Origin: Sipunculus nudus
Taxonomy: Eukaryota > Annelida > Sipuncula > Golfingiida > Sipunculidae
NCBI GenBank assembly: GCA_026874595.1
Contig: CM049309.1
Location: 46,778,079 to 46,842,078 of the forward strand
Reading direction: 5' to 3'
Length of the DNA: 64,000 bases
Of this stretch, positions 23,221 to 35,559 are shown one piece after another. The notes below the pieces were generated by a model. The model saw only the letters and a list, made by a program, of their open reading frames with translations, had not been told where the DNA came from and searched no databases. The number at the start of each line of letters is the position of its first letter. Within the stretch, counting starts at the first letter, position 1. The translations under genes were made by a program, and so were the position numbers.

Positions 23221-26200
23221 CAAGGGACCCATGGGTCACTGTGCTCAGCTGAAGTTGACCTGGAACGTAAAAAACTAAAATAATATCAAATGGAGATAAA
23301 GTGTAAGAGGAAGAATTAATATGGGCCATGGTTTGTTTATAGGATTGGTTTGTATTGATGAGCAAGAAATTGTTGCAAATAATATTTAGTGATCTGACCA
23401 TGTGTTTTCTAATGTTAAAACTGGAGCTTGTGAGCAGTTTGTGAACAAATGATCTGTACTATTATCCATGATCATTAGTTGGCTTTTTGATTAACTGCAG
23501 CCATTTCAGAAGTTTACACATTTGTTTAATTGAATCCATTTTTTGGTATAATAGATATTATTAAATATATGTATTTTATTTTATTTTTACAGTTGAAATA
23601 TAACTAATTAACAATATACACACAAGGCAAACAAAGCCTGATCTCCAATTCTGCTGAGGCAGGAAAATAATGAACAAATGTTGGTATTAGATCCTCATTT
23701 TTTATCACATCAATTTTTTTTATTATAAGTTTATATTTCCATACATTTCCAATATAACATACATATCTGAATATAAAAACTGATTCATAATTCTAAATTG
23801 CATCATCATTAATCTCAGTCTTGTCAGATGACACAACATCATGCATACAAATGTTTATTTTTTTTACCACAAAAATATCTTTTAAATCTGCAAAACAATA
23901 AATATAAAAAAGTAATACTTGATTTAGATTTCACAATTACAATTTGTGTCTTTATTTATCCATAATGTGCTTCATATTTTATAAATTTAAGCATACTGAT
24001 GGGTTTAATTATGGGGTGGGGGGATTGGGGTGGTGATATGAAAATAACTGTACACCTCTCACAGCATTGCCCTGCCTGGGCTTTAGTATTTGCGTTTACT
24101 AATAAAATTCTTAAAATAAAACGTGATTCAATGTACCGATAGACTTAATTCAGTGCCAGCTCTTATCACTAAAGCCCTGTAAGGTCCGTATGGTGAATCC
24201 CTAATATTTGCATTTTAGGGCGTCACAAGGCTCCTGACGATTCCCTCGAATTTGCATGGCCTCATGTGAGTGGCATCGTTGCTATGAGAACGCGAACAGC
24301 GGTCTCACAGCTCGACCCCTTAATAACATTCGAATTGAAATCATGTATTCAGGTAGTCCACACATGGACCACGATTCCTATGATATATCTCTGCTGAACG
24401 AATATTACCGACCATGGTCCAAATGTAAGTGCATATTGCAGACACTAACGCAACAATTTTGTACCGACAGGTCCAGTAAAAATCCTACTTCCGAGATGAC
24501 AAGAGCAGCTGGCAGCATTTTTCTGAACCCGTTTATTAACTGTCAAATTGCGACTTGCGAATCGTGATCATTACAGTCAGCACGCACATTTTGACTGCGC
24601 TCGTCGCGTGGTGTACCTGAATATTTCGCGCTTATTGGCTGAGCCAGAGTTTGACCAACATTATGTTTAAACAGACCAACTTTCAAGAGTGGTGGTCCGA
24701 TAAACGTTAACACTGAGGCTGAGTGTAATAGTGTTTTATAAAGTCTTGCAGAACTCAACTTAAGCGAAGGCCTAAAACTATTAAGACAATTAAGTGGGAA
24801 TATTAGTAGCCAATCGGAAGCCCGGAATAAGCGATGACTGAATGAACCATGTTGGTTTTGAAAAAGACCCTGTGAAAGACCACTGCTGACGTCACTGGAA
24901 AAGACGGTGATGTGTGGCGCTGACCGTCCGGGAACCGGCCAAGATTACCAGTCTATGAAATCAGAGGGTCAGATAGTGGCAAATTAGTTATATGAGTTGC
25001 CGCAAGATGGCGGTACCGATACTAAATGCGATACAACGCGGTAACGTTTGATTTCTCTGTCACAAGCAACAATTAAGTAATAGCTTTTTCATGGACTCGG
25101 CCAGTCCAGTCACAGCAGGGGATCTCCCCAAGTAATTGTAACAAATCAGAAACCCTGGCATAGCCGACTTCCAGTGACCTGAAGTGGGACCCTGCATCTA
25201 ATCTGTAATCAAAGCAAATGACGACGATAATGCCTCAAGAAAAAAATCAATAACTAGCCTAACTAGCCAAGCTTTTATTTTCAAATTTCAGATTTAAACA
25301 AATAAAATACTTATGTTTACATGCTGTGAAAATTAAATCAATGGTACATACAGGGAAAAAAACGTGCCATGGTCAAAGTTGGGCAAAATTTAAGGTACCA
25401 ATTTTTTATTTTTACTAATATTTTAAAGAAAAATAAAAGATTTTAATATAATTTGGGTATTCAATTTAATTTTTATAAATTAAAATTATATTACTGAAAA
25501 AATTCATTAGCTTTAACACGTTTTGTGTTAAGTGATCAAATATCTTTCCTGATTTTTACAAAATGCATTATGATTGAGCCCATAACTTTTTTAAACTAAA
25601 ATACGGGTAGTCGACAAGTGACTACGTGTATCCGCCGCAACCAGAGTGGGACGGGTGAAGTGAGGCATGGATTGAGTGGCAAGGGGAAATAGAGAGATGT
25701 GTGTTGCATATTAGCATGGATGTCTGCAGCTGAAAAGCTGACAGCGCAAATTTTTTTTTATGTTATAAAGCTATCCAAGGGCTACATTTGTGAGAATTTT
25801 TTTCCTGATTGGTCAAACGAGTCCGAAGATCAGTGGATTAATGTGTCAAAACAGACAAACAGATGAACGCACTGGAGAGAGGAAAGGTCAAAGGTTAACG
25901 CAAAATATTTTGGCACCAGTTCACGTGACCCGGTAATCGTGTATAGTTTCAGAAATCTGTCCGGTGGTCTCAGAGTTCTATTCTGGAAACTAACGCAGCG
26001 GCGACTGAACCTGGTAAAAAACATAGTATCCGCAAAACTTTGTTTTAGTAGATACAGTTATATAATACAGACCAAATTTCTGGCATGTACATAGAAACTA
26101 TATAGAGGAATATATTTATGGATAATATGAGGAAAAACAGATGAGTGGTTTTGATATTAGGCAGTCCTGAAGTGTGAAAATAGGTTTTTAAAAAATTGAG

Positions 26201-26343
26201 GTTTTTCCTAAATTTCTCTAACATTTTGCTAAATTTTGGATTCATAGGTCTTACGGTTTCAAAACGTACCACATCTACAGACGGACGGACAATGGACCAC
26301 GACTATAATTCAGGTGACATAGTCTGCAGAAGTCAGCTGAGCT
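23221..26343 (-). mobile_element. HINE-like element 3, with non-repetitive interior
   Basis: The plus strand begins CAAGGGACCCATGGGTCAC then GCTCAGCTGA, and ends (GACG)n, CAATGGACCACGACTATA, degenerate arm, then AGTCAGCTGAGCT at 26343 before AAAT. The right part (25300-26270) is an inverted copy of the ~689-bp unit, itself split by an array-type segment (25600-26040) with CTACGTGTATCCGCC, AAGCTATCCAAGGGCTACAT and AAACATAGTATCCGCAAAAC. The central 24180-25160 is not seen elsewhere in the window. Confidence 0.6.
24180..25160. other. Single-copy, GC-richer island inside HINE-like element 3
   Basis: This interval has no counterpart in the other elements. It contains a full CRE palindrome TGACGTCA (24887-24894), two octamers ATTTGCAT (24206-24213 and 24250-24257) and several CpG-bearing stretches. 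The open frame at 24256-24567 has no recognisable motif. It could be a captured promoter fragment or host DNA between two partial elements. No transcript structure can be supported. Confidence 0.3.
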
Positions 26344-26508
26344 AAATACAGGTCAATGTATTTGGCGCCACCAAAACTGCAATGTCAAATAGGAGTCACG
26401 TGACCAACACGTGATTTTAGTGATCCTAGCTGCTATTGATTCTATGATTATGTTAGTATGCTTACTTGACAGATTTCAAATTTCTGTAACTTGGCCAAAA
26501 TTCATTAA
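26344..26508. other. Spacer between HINE-like elements 3 and 4
   Basis: Includes TTTGGCGCCACCAAAACTGC and sequence similar to 32565-32720 (GTGACCAACA, GTGAT..TAGCT.C..C.ATT, TTAGTATGCTT). No gene. Confidence 0.4.
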
Positions 26509-26814
26509 CAAGTGACCCATGGGTCATGACGCTCAGCTGACTGGGAAGAGATTCACAAAAGGAAATTTTATCATCAGAATGGTAGTATATACACATTCAA
26601 CTGAAGCATCAAACAGATTAACCAACAGGCCAAGATTAAGTCTGTATTTATATATCTATAAATAGAGAAAAAATGTGTAAACTTTAAAACTAGAACATGG
26701 GTAGCCCACAAGTGACTATGTGTATCCGCCAAAAACAGAGTAGAACGGGTGAAGTGATGCATGGATTGAGTGGCAAGGGGAAATAGAGTGAGGTATGTTG
26801 CATATTAGCATGAA

Positions 26815-27515
26815 TGTCTGCAGCCTGAATGTGTATGTAGGTTGTGCCACCTACTACAAATCCAGAAAGCTATTCAAGTTGTATACATATGCGAAATTTT
26901 AGGCAGAAAAGTCAAACCACTACATGTGTATGAGTGATAATAGCCCACGGCAGACAAACAGACAGACGCTGTGCAAAAATGGTTGCAGGTGGCCCCTCCA
27001 GTTTTGTGTATGATAAAGACCTATGTGAGATCTAAACACATACACAATTTTGGCCCAATCAGTCAAACGGTTCCTGAGATATGAGCTTGGATGTGTGCCG
27101 CGTTAACTAGAATTTAGGTGGCGCCACCTGTCATAAAATCAAGAAAGCTATCCAGGATGTATAAAGCTGCAAAATTTTAGGCAGTCATGTCAAACCACTG
27201 CCGGGATACGAGTGACATTATCCCATGGCAGACAAACAGACGCTGTGCAAAAATGGTTGCAGGTGGCAACTCCAGTTTTGTATGATAAAGACCTATGTGA
27301 GATCTAAACACATACACAATTTTGGCCCAATCAGTCAAACTGTTCCTGAGATATGAGCTTGGATGTGTGCAGCGTTAACTAGAATTCAGGTGGCGCCACC
27401 TGTCATAAAATCAAGAAAGCTGTCCAGGATGTATAAACCTGCAAAACTTTAGGCAGTTATGTCAAATCACTACAGAGAAATGAGTGATTTTAGGCCTCAA
27501 CAGACAAACAGACAG
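26815..27515. repeat. Dimeric tandem array, first part
   Basis: Alternating half-units open with (A)GGTGGCGCCACC or a variant. One half continues TGTCATAAAATCAAGAAAGC and the other CCAGTTTTGTGTATGATAAA. Both contain an AAGCTATCCA-like and a CTGAGATATGAG-like segment, so the halves are related to one another. Cut at 27516 by the L2 insertion and resumed at 29215. Confidence 0.8.
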
Positions 27516-29214
27516 CTGATATGATATGATATGATAGAGTTCATTTATAAAGCGCAAATATAATATACATTTCTATGCGCTGATACAAAGGGTTAAGAAA
27601 ATAAGTATGTCTTGAGAGCACGCTTAAATGATTCAATATGTGTACACGCTCTAACAGAGTCTGGTAAAGAATTCCATGCGGTGGCAGCTTACTTGGAAAA
27701 TTGTCTGTCACCATATACATTATGGGAGCGAGGTACACAGACTATCCTGTGAGCATCAGAAGAACGAAGAGACCTGCGGGGAGAATATTCCACAAACATT
27801 TGGCGCAAATACAGTGGATACAGGCTATCATTCAGCGCTTTATACACCTGTGTGAGGACTTTAAATGTGATTCTCCTTTCGACCAGTGAAGCTGTCTTAG
27901 AACAGGTCCGATGCTGTCGTACTTCCTGGACCTTGTAAGTAATCGGGCTGATGCGTTTTGTGCAAGTTGGAGGCGATGGATGTTAGCATTGGAAGTTCCA
28001 GTTAGCAGGCTGTTGTTATTGTCCAATCTTGATGTAATCAGTGCGTTGATGGTCTTTGCAGCTGTCTGGTCATCAAGATGGTTCCGGATCTTTCCAATTC
28101 TGCGAAGATGGTAAAAAACGTTCTTCACGACTGATCTTGTCTGACACTCCATACTCATATTGGCATCGAAATTGGCCCCAAGATTTCTGACAGTGTGTAC
28201 TGGTCTTATTTCTGCACTACCAATACAGATCTTAGGTTCAGCGCTAAGGATCTTATTAAGATGGTACCTGGGTGATATGATAAGGAGTTCGGTTTTGGAA
28301 TCATTCAACTTTAGTTTGTTCTTAATCATCCACGCTCTAACACCAGCTGCACATTGTTCAATCTTCCTCAGGGATTGAGCAAGGCCGTGCTGGTCACTGA
28401 GTTTGAAGAATTCATAAAGTTGGGTGTCATCAGCGTATCCGTGTCTATGTACACCGAAGGCCTCGACAACTCTACGCAGAGGAAGGATGTAGATAAGAAA
28501 TAACAAAGGACCTAATACTGATCCTTGCGGCACTCCCACAGTGAGCATGGCTGGATCAGATAGTACACCACTGAGGTTAACACGGTGAGTGCGAGTTGTG
28601 AGGTATGACTTGCACCAATCCAGTGCTGAACCTTGAATGCCTACTTCCTCAACTAGTCTCCCAATTAGGATGCCATGGTCTAACGCATCGAAGGCTGCAG
28701 AGAGGTCAAGCAGAAGGAGTACTACTCCCTGGCCTGTATCCAGTGCATGGTCAATATCATTCATTATCCTTATCAGTGCTGTTTCTGTACTGTGCCTTGG
28801 TTTGTAGGCAGATTGGAGAGGATCGTGGAGTTGATTCTGTGTCATGTGGTCCTGGATCTGCTTTGCAACCACTCTCTCCAGCAATTTGCTTACGAACGAA
28901 AGATTTGCCACAGGACGATAGTTCTTCAAATCCTCTTGGTCAAGACCATCCTTCTTCAAAAGTGGTGTTATAAGAGCTTCTTTCAAGCAAAGTGGTACCT
29001 CGGATGATGTGATTGAGGTATTTATTACAGATGTAAGGCATGGCAATAATGAACGTAGCACAACAGGATTTTTCAGAAGATTTGTTGTCAAAGGATCCAG
29101 GCTACAGGATTTGTTTGGACTTTTCTGGATGAATTTCTGTAGCTCCTCGGAGGATACTGGATGAAAAGTGACCATAGCAGGCGGGGGTGCTCCGTGGGAC
29201 GTCCTGTGCTCTGT
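27516..29214 (-). mobile_element. L2/CR1-type non-LTR retrotransposon inserted in the array
   Basis: A 447-codon open frame (29175 to 27832) covers the reverse transcriptase: NYRPVANLSF (residues 85-94), LLLLDLSAAFD (153-163), VGVPQGSVLGP (213-223) and the catalytic YADD (247-250), followed by the thumb RNLGANFD and YHLRRIGKIR. Near 27890 the frame shifts, and the C-terminal part (LTQVYKALNDSLYPLYLRQM, SLRSSDAHRI, SLPDSVRA) continues in another frame. The 3' end carries a short (GATAT)n tail on the plus strand (27517-27537), a known feature of this clade. It is 5' truncated, with no endonuclease domain. The flanks 27515 and 29215 rejoin as one array unit. Confidence 0.9.
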
Positions 29215-31300
29215 GCAAAAATGGTTGCAGGTGGCGCCACCATTCTTGTGTATGTTATAAAGCTATCCAAGGGCTACATTTGTATGAATTTTATTTCCTG
29301 ATCGATCAAACAGTTCCTGAGATATGAGCTTGGATGTGTGCAGCATTAACTAGAATGTAGGTGGCGCCACTTGTCATAAAATCAAGAAAGCTGTCCAGGA
29401 TGTAAAAACCTGCAAAATTTTAGGCAGTTATGTCAAACCACTACAGAGAAATGAGTGATTTAAGGCCTCAGCAGACAAACACACAGACGCTGTGCAAAAT
29501 GTGCAAAAATGGTTGCAGGTGGCCCCTCCAGTTTTGTGTATGATAAAGACCTATGTGAGATCTATACACGTTCAAAATTTTGGCCCAATCAGTCAAATGG
29601 TTCCCGAGATATGAGCTTGGATGTCTGCAGCGTAAACTATTGTGAAGGTGGCGCATCCTGTCATAAAATCAAGAAAGCTATCCTGGATGTATACGCATGC
29701 CGAATTTCAGGTGAATTAGTCAACTCACTGCAGAAATACGAGTGATTTTAACCCAAGGCAGATGAACAGATGGACACTGTGCAAACATGGTTACAGGTGG
29801 TGCCACCATTTTTTGTGTATATTATAAAGCTATCCAAGGGCTACATTTGTATAAATTTTATTCCTGATCGGTCAAAAGCTTCCTGAGATATGCGCTTGGA
29901 TGTCATCAGCGTGAACGTGAATGTAGGTGGCGCCACCTTTCATAAAATCAAGAAAGCTATCCAGGATGTATAAGCATGCCGAATTTGAGGTGAATTAGTC
30001 AATTCACTGCAGAGATATGAGATATTTTAACACAAGGCAGATGAACAGATGGACACTGTGCAAACATGGTTTCAGGTGGCGCCGCCATTTTTTATGTATG
30101 TTATGAAGCTATCCAAGAGCTACATTTGTATAAATTTTATTTCCTGATCGGTCAAACGGTTCCCGAGATATGAGCTTGGATGTCTGCAGCGTGAACGTGA
30201 ATATAGGTGACACCACCTGTCATAAAATCAAGAAAGCTATCCAGGATGTATAAGCATGCCAAATTTCAGGTGAATTAGTCAATTCACTGCAGAGATATGA
30301 GTGATTTTAACACAAGGCAGACGAACAGATGGACACTGTGCAAACATGGTTACAGGTGGCGCCACCATTTTGTTGTGTATGTTATAAAGCTATCCAAGGG
30401 CTACATTTGAATAAATATTATTTCCTGATCGGTCTAACGGTTCCTGAGATATGCGCTTGGATGTCATCAGCATGAACGTAAATGTAGGTGGCACCACCTG
30501 TCATAAAATCAAGAAAGCTATCCAGGATGTATACGCATGCCGAATTTCAGGTGAATTAGTCAATTCACTGCAGAGATATGAGTGATTTTAACCCAAGGCA
30601 GATGAACCTATGGACACTGTGCAAACATGGTTACAGGTGGCGCCACCATTTTTTGTGTATGTTATGAAGCTATCCAAGGGCTACATCTGTATAAATTTTA
30701 TTTCCTGATAGGTCAAACGGTTCCCGAGATATGAGCTTGGATGTCTGCAGCGTGAACGTGAATATGGGTGGCGCCAACTGTCATAAAATCAAGAAAGCTA
30801 TCCAGGATGTATAAACATGCCGAATTTTAGGTGAAATAGTTAATTCTCTGCAGAGAAATGAGTGATTTTAACACAAGGCAGATGAACAGATGGACACTGC
30901 AAACAGGGTTACAGGTGGCGCCACCATTTTTTGTGTATGATATAAAGCTATCCAAGGGCTACATTTGAATAAATTTTATTTCCTGATCGGTCAAACGAGT
31001 CCTGAGATATGCGCTTGGATGTCATCAGCATGAACGTAAATGTAGGTGGCACCACCTGTCATAAAATCAAGAAAGCTATCCAGGATGTATAAGCATGCCG
31101 AATTTCAGGTGAATTAGTCAATTCACTGCAGAGAAAGGAGTGATTTTAACACAAGGCAGATGAACAGATGGACACTGCAAACAGGGTTACAGGTGGCGCC
31201 ACCATTTTTTGTGTATGTTATAAAGCAATCCAAGGGCTACATTTGTATAAATTTTATTCCTGATCGGTCAAACGGTTCCTGAGATATGAGGGTTTATGTG
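29215..31300. repeat. Dimeric 281-bp tandem array, second part
   Basis: About seven dimers. The half that starts GGTGGCGCCACCTGTCATAA recurs at 29925, 30205, 30486 and 31045 (period about 280), and the half that starts GGTGGCGCCACCATTTTTTG recurs at 30073, 30353, 30636, 30913 and 31191. Half lengths are about 148 and 132 bp. The dodecamer GGTGGCGCCACC is a perfect palindrome and is the best conserved part of both halves. Substitutions are dispersed, and unit boundaries are regular from 29.9 kb onward. Confidence 0.85.
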
Positions 31301-31439
31301 ATGAAACAGACGCACAACTGGACACTGGGCAGACAGGAAAGGTCAGAGGTCAACGCAAATTGGTTAGGCACTAGTTCACATGTGACCCGATAATTGGTGT
31401 AAGTTTCAGAAAAATCGTGTTGTAGTTATTGAGATACTG

Positions 31440-32285
31440 CAGTTTTTCTATCAAATTTTCCATTATTCTGGGGTTTTTGGAGTCATACAGCTTAAAGAAT
31501 ATGGGTATTAGAGACCTTATTTCAGGATTCCATGGAGACTTTTCATAGGTCTCTCGGTGTATCGAGAATGAAGATTCTAGGTCCAGTCGTTACGATTTGT
31601 GCCACGCTAACAGATGACAGCATCCTTAAAGGTCTCAAAAATAGAGGAAAAAATCGTAAAAAAACCCCGAACAAATACAGGTTGTGCCACCAGTCTGCAA
31701 GAACTGATGAAACACCCCTTGATCAATATGTATGCCAAAAATCATGACCATCAGTGATGTAGTTATTGAGATATTGAAGTTTTTGCATGAAATTTTTGAC
31801 TATTTTTGGGGGTACTTTGGGGCCCCATAGCTCAAAGGATATGGGTAATAGAGACCTAATTTCTGGTTTCCAAGAAGATTTTTCATGGACCTCTCAGCGT
31901 GTCAAGAATTAAGATTCTAGGTCCAGTCTTTACGATTTGTGTCTTGTTAACAGATGTTCACATTTTTAAAGGTCTCAAAAATAGAGAAAAAAGTTCGTAA
32001 AAAATCGAAAAATACAGGTGGCACCACCAGTCTACAGGAAGTGATGGAACATCTCATGATCAATATTTATCTAAAAAATCATGACCATCAGTCAAGTAGT
32101 TAATGAGATATTGATGTTTTTGTATGATTTTTTTTTACTTTTCTGGGGGGTACTTTTGGGCCCCATAGCTCAAAGGATATTGGTAACAGAGACCTAATAT
32201 CTGGTTTCCAAGGAGATTTTTCATGGACCTCTCAGAATCCCAAGATACAAGGTTCTAAGTCCAGTTATTACGATTTGTGCCCTGT
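31440..32285. repeat. 339-bp tandem array in element 4
   Basis: Landmarks ATATGGGTATTAGAGACC at 31499, ATATGGGTAATAGAGACC at 31838 and ATATTGGTAACAGAGACC at 32177 give a 339-bp period. Each unit also has GATTCTAGGTCCAGTC, TACGATTTGTG, GGTCTCAAAAATAGAG, CCACCAGTCT, ATCATGACCATCAGT, TTATTGAGATATTGA and TTTGGGGCCCCATAGCTC. The CCACCAGTCT segment links it to the 281-bp family. Confidence 0.85.
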
Positions 32286-32361
32286 TAACGGACAGACGGC
32301 CGGACGGCCGACAGACAAAGAGTGATGGCTATAGCTCAGATGACTTACAGTCAGCTGAGCT

Positions 32362-32979
32362 AAAAACCAAAACTATTTTTCAAAGTTTTTTTTAGCTTTT
32401 CCCCCATAAAATGAAAATTAATTAAATGGCCCTAAACAAAAGCTCAATCCCACATCATCTTATATGACAGATTTTTGCATAAAATATAGGGATGCTAGCT
32501 CCTGCTATTCCTGAGAAATTATGGATTAATGTACTGATGACTGCTGTACAGAAAAAGATCCTTGCAGGTGGCGCCACAAATACCTCAATATCAAATATGA
32601 TTTGTGACCAACATTTGCATGAATTTTGGTGGTGATAGCTCCAGCCATTTCCGGGTTTGTTATTTTAGTATGCTTTTTTAGACAGATGACAAAGTTAAAC
32701 TTCCTGTAAACTAGCAAAATATCACCAAATCACTCAAACAAAGTTGAGAGACTGTTTTAAGAATCATTTCTGTGAAATATTTGACAATTTCGCTGAACAG
32801 TGAGTTTTTTTAAATTTTTTCCCTAAAAAAATCTAAGAAAATGCAGTAGCCAAAAAAAAAAGCAAAATTTAATAGAGGTTTTTAGAGGACTAATTTTTGG
32901 CATAAAATTTGGTGATGCTAGCTCCTGCCGTTTTTTGAGGTAATATGGGTCAACATACAGACGAAAGACTATGCAACGA
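32362..32979. other. Spacer with one array-like unit
   Basis: No gene. 32560-32720 holds a single GGTGGCGCCAC unit related to 26350-26500. The rest is AT-rich. Confidence 0.4.
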
Positions 32980-33583
32980 CCGTCATGATAACCAAACTCA
33001 GTAGGCTATCGGATAATTGGGCTAGTAAGCCTACTGGAGTCGTGATACTAGTAATATGGAGGAATGTATCGCAGTGGTCTTGCATCTGGTTGCATTCATA
33101 TTGTGGTAAACAGCCCATATTCTCAATATTATGCTTAGAATGGTGAATAAACACAATACTGTATTTGTGAGCTCGCAACCCAAACTGAAACACCGTCTCC
33201 ATGGACACGGGTCATTTCCTATGTCGCCTGCAATTAGCCTGCGTCCTATAACCCGTGCGAGACATGCTTGTGTTCATGTGACCATAAATTCAACGAACAT
33301 GCCGAGGGATTTACCAATGTACTGGGTTAAACAGGAACTTTCTCGTTCATATTTGGTATTATTAGAAAGTACACAAAAATGCTAACGAATGGTCTGGTTT
33401 ATGTTGATTGACAGTGTACCAGTAGCCCATGAAGCGTTGTCAGAAATGACGAAAATATTTGCATCTTCATAAGGTCTCATAACGCGCTCCTCAGACGTAG
33501 ATGTCTTGACACTCTGGCGCCAGTAATCTGGTCGTAATGCCAGAGGGTCAATATGACGCTACCATCCAATAAGCTCACAGATT
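32980..33583 (+). repeat. ~590-bp dispersed block, copy B
   Basis: Second copy of the block at 21608-22185 in the same orientation, about 604 bp, including AACTCAGTAGGC, CACCGTCTCCATGGACACGG, AGTACACAAAAATGCTAACG and TGGCGCCAGTAATCTGGTCG. It contains a ~25-bp stretch around 33240 (CCTATAACCCGTGCGAGAC) that is absent from copy A. Confidence 0.7.
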
Positions 33584-34152
33584 CTCTAAAAACCATAGGG
33601 AATCAATAAGCCTCCCCGAGCAGGGAAGGCTTAACTACTGGTAGCTAATTTCAGCAAGAGGTGATCATCAGCTAGAAAACATGACCTTTGAGAGTTGCTA
33701 AATTTAATGATCATTTTTCCTGAAAGAAACCTCAAAGGAACTCAAAATGTCAAGGAGGCAGACACAATGAAAATATAAATCTTCTACAGGTTTGCCCCAT
33801 ACCGTTAGTTTGAATACAGCTCTCTCAAAGGCAAACATGATTCAACAAACATAAAGTCAAGATTAGCATATCCTTTAGTTTTATTTAAGAAAATATACTT
33901 TTATAACATGTGATCCTTAGAAGTGAAATATGAAGTAAACATATACATCCAGTGAAAAAGTGTCGCTAACAACTTACAACGCTGCCTATGGTACAATGGT
34001 TGCTGTAACTGGGAACAACACAACATGGTACTTGTCAATGAACTAACTCTGGGCTCATTGGTTTTGGTATTCAGATCATTCTAGTTAGGGTATAAATTAA
34101 ATTTTGTCTCACACTTGGTCTGGAGGTAATTTAAGCTGTTTGTTGCAAAAAA
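33584..34152. other. Spacer, no gene seen
   Basis: AT-rich sequence without ORF or recognised repeat, up to the CAAGTGACCC start of element 5. Confidence 0.5.
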
Positions 34153-34479
34153 CAAGTGACCCATGGGTCATGTCGCTCAGCTGACAGGGAAGAGATTCGC
34201 TAAAGGAAATTTTATCATCAGAATGGTAGTATATACCCATTCAACTGAAGCATCAAACAGATTAACCAACAGGCCAAGATTTAGTCTTTATTTATATATC
34301 TCAAAAATAGAGAAAAAATGTGTAAACTTTAAAAACTAGAATACGGGTAGCCGACAAGTGACCACGTGTATCCGCCAAAATCAGAGTGGAACGGTTGAAG
34401 TGAGGCATGGATTGAGTGGCAAGGGGAAATAGAGTGAGGTATGTTGCATATTAGCATGGATGTCTGCAGCCTAAATGTG

Positions 34480-35290
34480 TATGTAGGTTGTGCCACCTAC
34501 CACAAATCCAGAAAGCTGTCCAAGTTGTATACATATGCAAAATTTTAGGCAGAAAAGTCAAACCACTACATGTATATGAGTGATTTTAGCCAACGGAAGA
34601 CAAACAGACAGACGCTGTGCAAAAATGTTTGCAGGTGGCCCCTCCAGTTTTGTGTATGATACAGACCTATGTGAGAACTATACACATGCAAAATTTTGGC
34701 CCAATCGTTCAAACGGTTCCCGAGATATGAGCTCGGATGTCTGCAGCTTAAACTAGAAAGTTGGTGGCGCCACCTGTCTAAAATCAAGAAAGCTATCCAG
34801 GATGTATAAAACTGCAAAATTTTAGGCAGATGTGTCAAACCACTGCCGAGATATGAGTGACATTATCCCACGGCAGAAAACAGACGCTGTGCAAAAACAG
34901 TTTTGCGTATGATAAAGAGCTATGTGATATCTATACACATGCAAAATTTTGGGCCAATCGGTCAAACGGTTCCTGAGATATGAGCTGAGATGTGATCAGC
35001 TTGAACGTGAATGTAGGTGGTGCCATCTGTCATAAAATCAAAAAGCTATCCAGGATGTATATGCATGCCGAATTTCAGGTGAATTAGTCAATTCACTGCA
35101 GAGATATGAGTGATTTTAACCCAAGGCAGATGAACAGATGGACACTGTGCAAACATGGTTACAGGTGGCGCCACCATTTTTGTGTATGTTATAAAGCAAT
35201 CCAAGGGCTACATTTGTATAAATTTTATTTCCTGATTGGTCAATCGGTTCCTGAGATATGAGGGTTTATGTGTGGAAACAGACACACAAA
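34480..35290. repeat. 281-bp dimer array in element 5
   Basis: GGTGGCGCCACC-type unit starts at about 34490 (degenerate), 34635, 34762, 35018 and 35164, with the alternating TGTCATAAAATC and CCATTTTTGTGTATG continuations. A deletion around 34900 removes one palindrome. Confidence 0.75.
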
Positions 35291-35559
35291 TGGATGCTGG
35301 GTAGAGGGGAAAGGTCAGAAGTCAACACAAATTGGTTAGGCACTAGTTCACATGTGACTAGATAATTGGTGTAAGTTTCGGAAAAATCAGTCCATTTTTC
35401 TCAGAGGAGCTCTCTGGAAACAAACGTGGCGGCGGCGGAGGAACCCGGTCAAAAAGATAGTATCTGCAAAACTTCGTTTTGGAGGATACAAAAATACAGG
35501 TGGCTCCACCAGTCTGCAGAAACTAATAAAAACACTTAATGGTCAATATCCATGCAAAG

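Larger units (their letters stand above)
26509..32361 (-). mobile_element. HINE-like element 4 (5.85 kb, with nested L2 insertion)
   Basis: The plus strand starts CAAGTGACCCATGGGTCATG then GCTCAGCTGAC. A ~300-bp head follows, containing TGTATCCGCCAAAAACAG, almost identical to element 5. Next come a long array of 281-bp dimers (26815-27515 and 29215-31300), a 339-bp tandem array (31440-32285), a GACGG/CCGGACGG microsatellite (32288-32316) and the GCTCAGATGACT..AGTCAGCTGAGC arm pair ending at 32361. Both ends abut T on the minus strand. The nested L2 copy occupies 27516-29214, so the element proper is about 4.15 kb. No Rep-helicase is encoded. Confidence 0.75.

Noticed and set aside
28605-29007. 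Plus-strand ORFs of 86-122 codons
   Set aside because: Antisense to the L2 reverse transcriptase.
26815-31300. CRISPR-like array because of regular palindromic repeats
   Set aside because: Units are ~140 bp with related spacers, in a eukaryotic transposon context; there are no short spacers, leader or cas genes.
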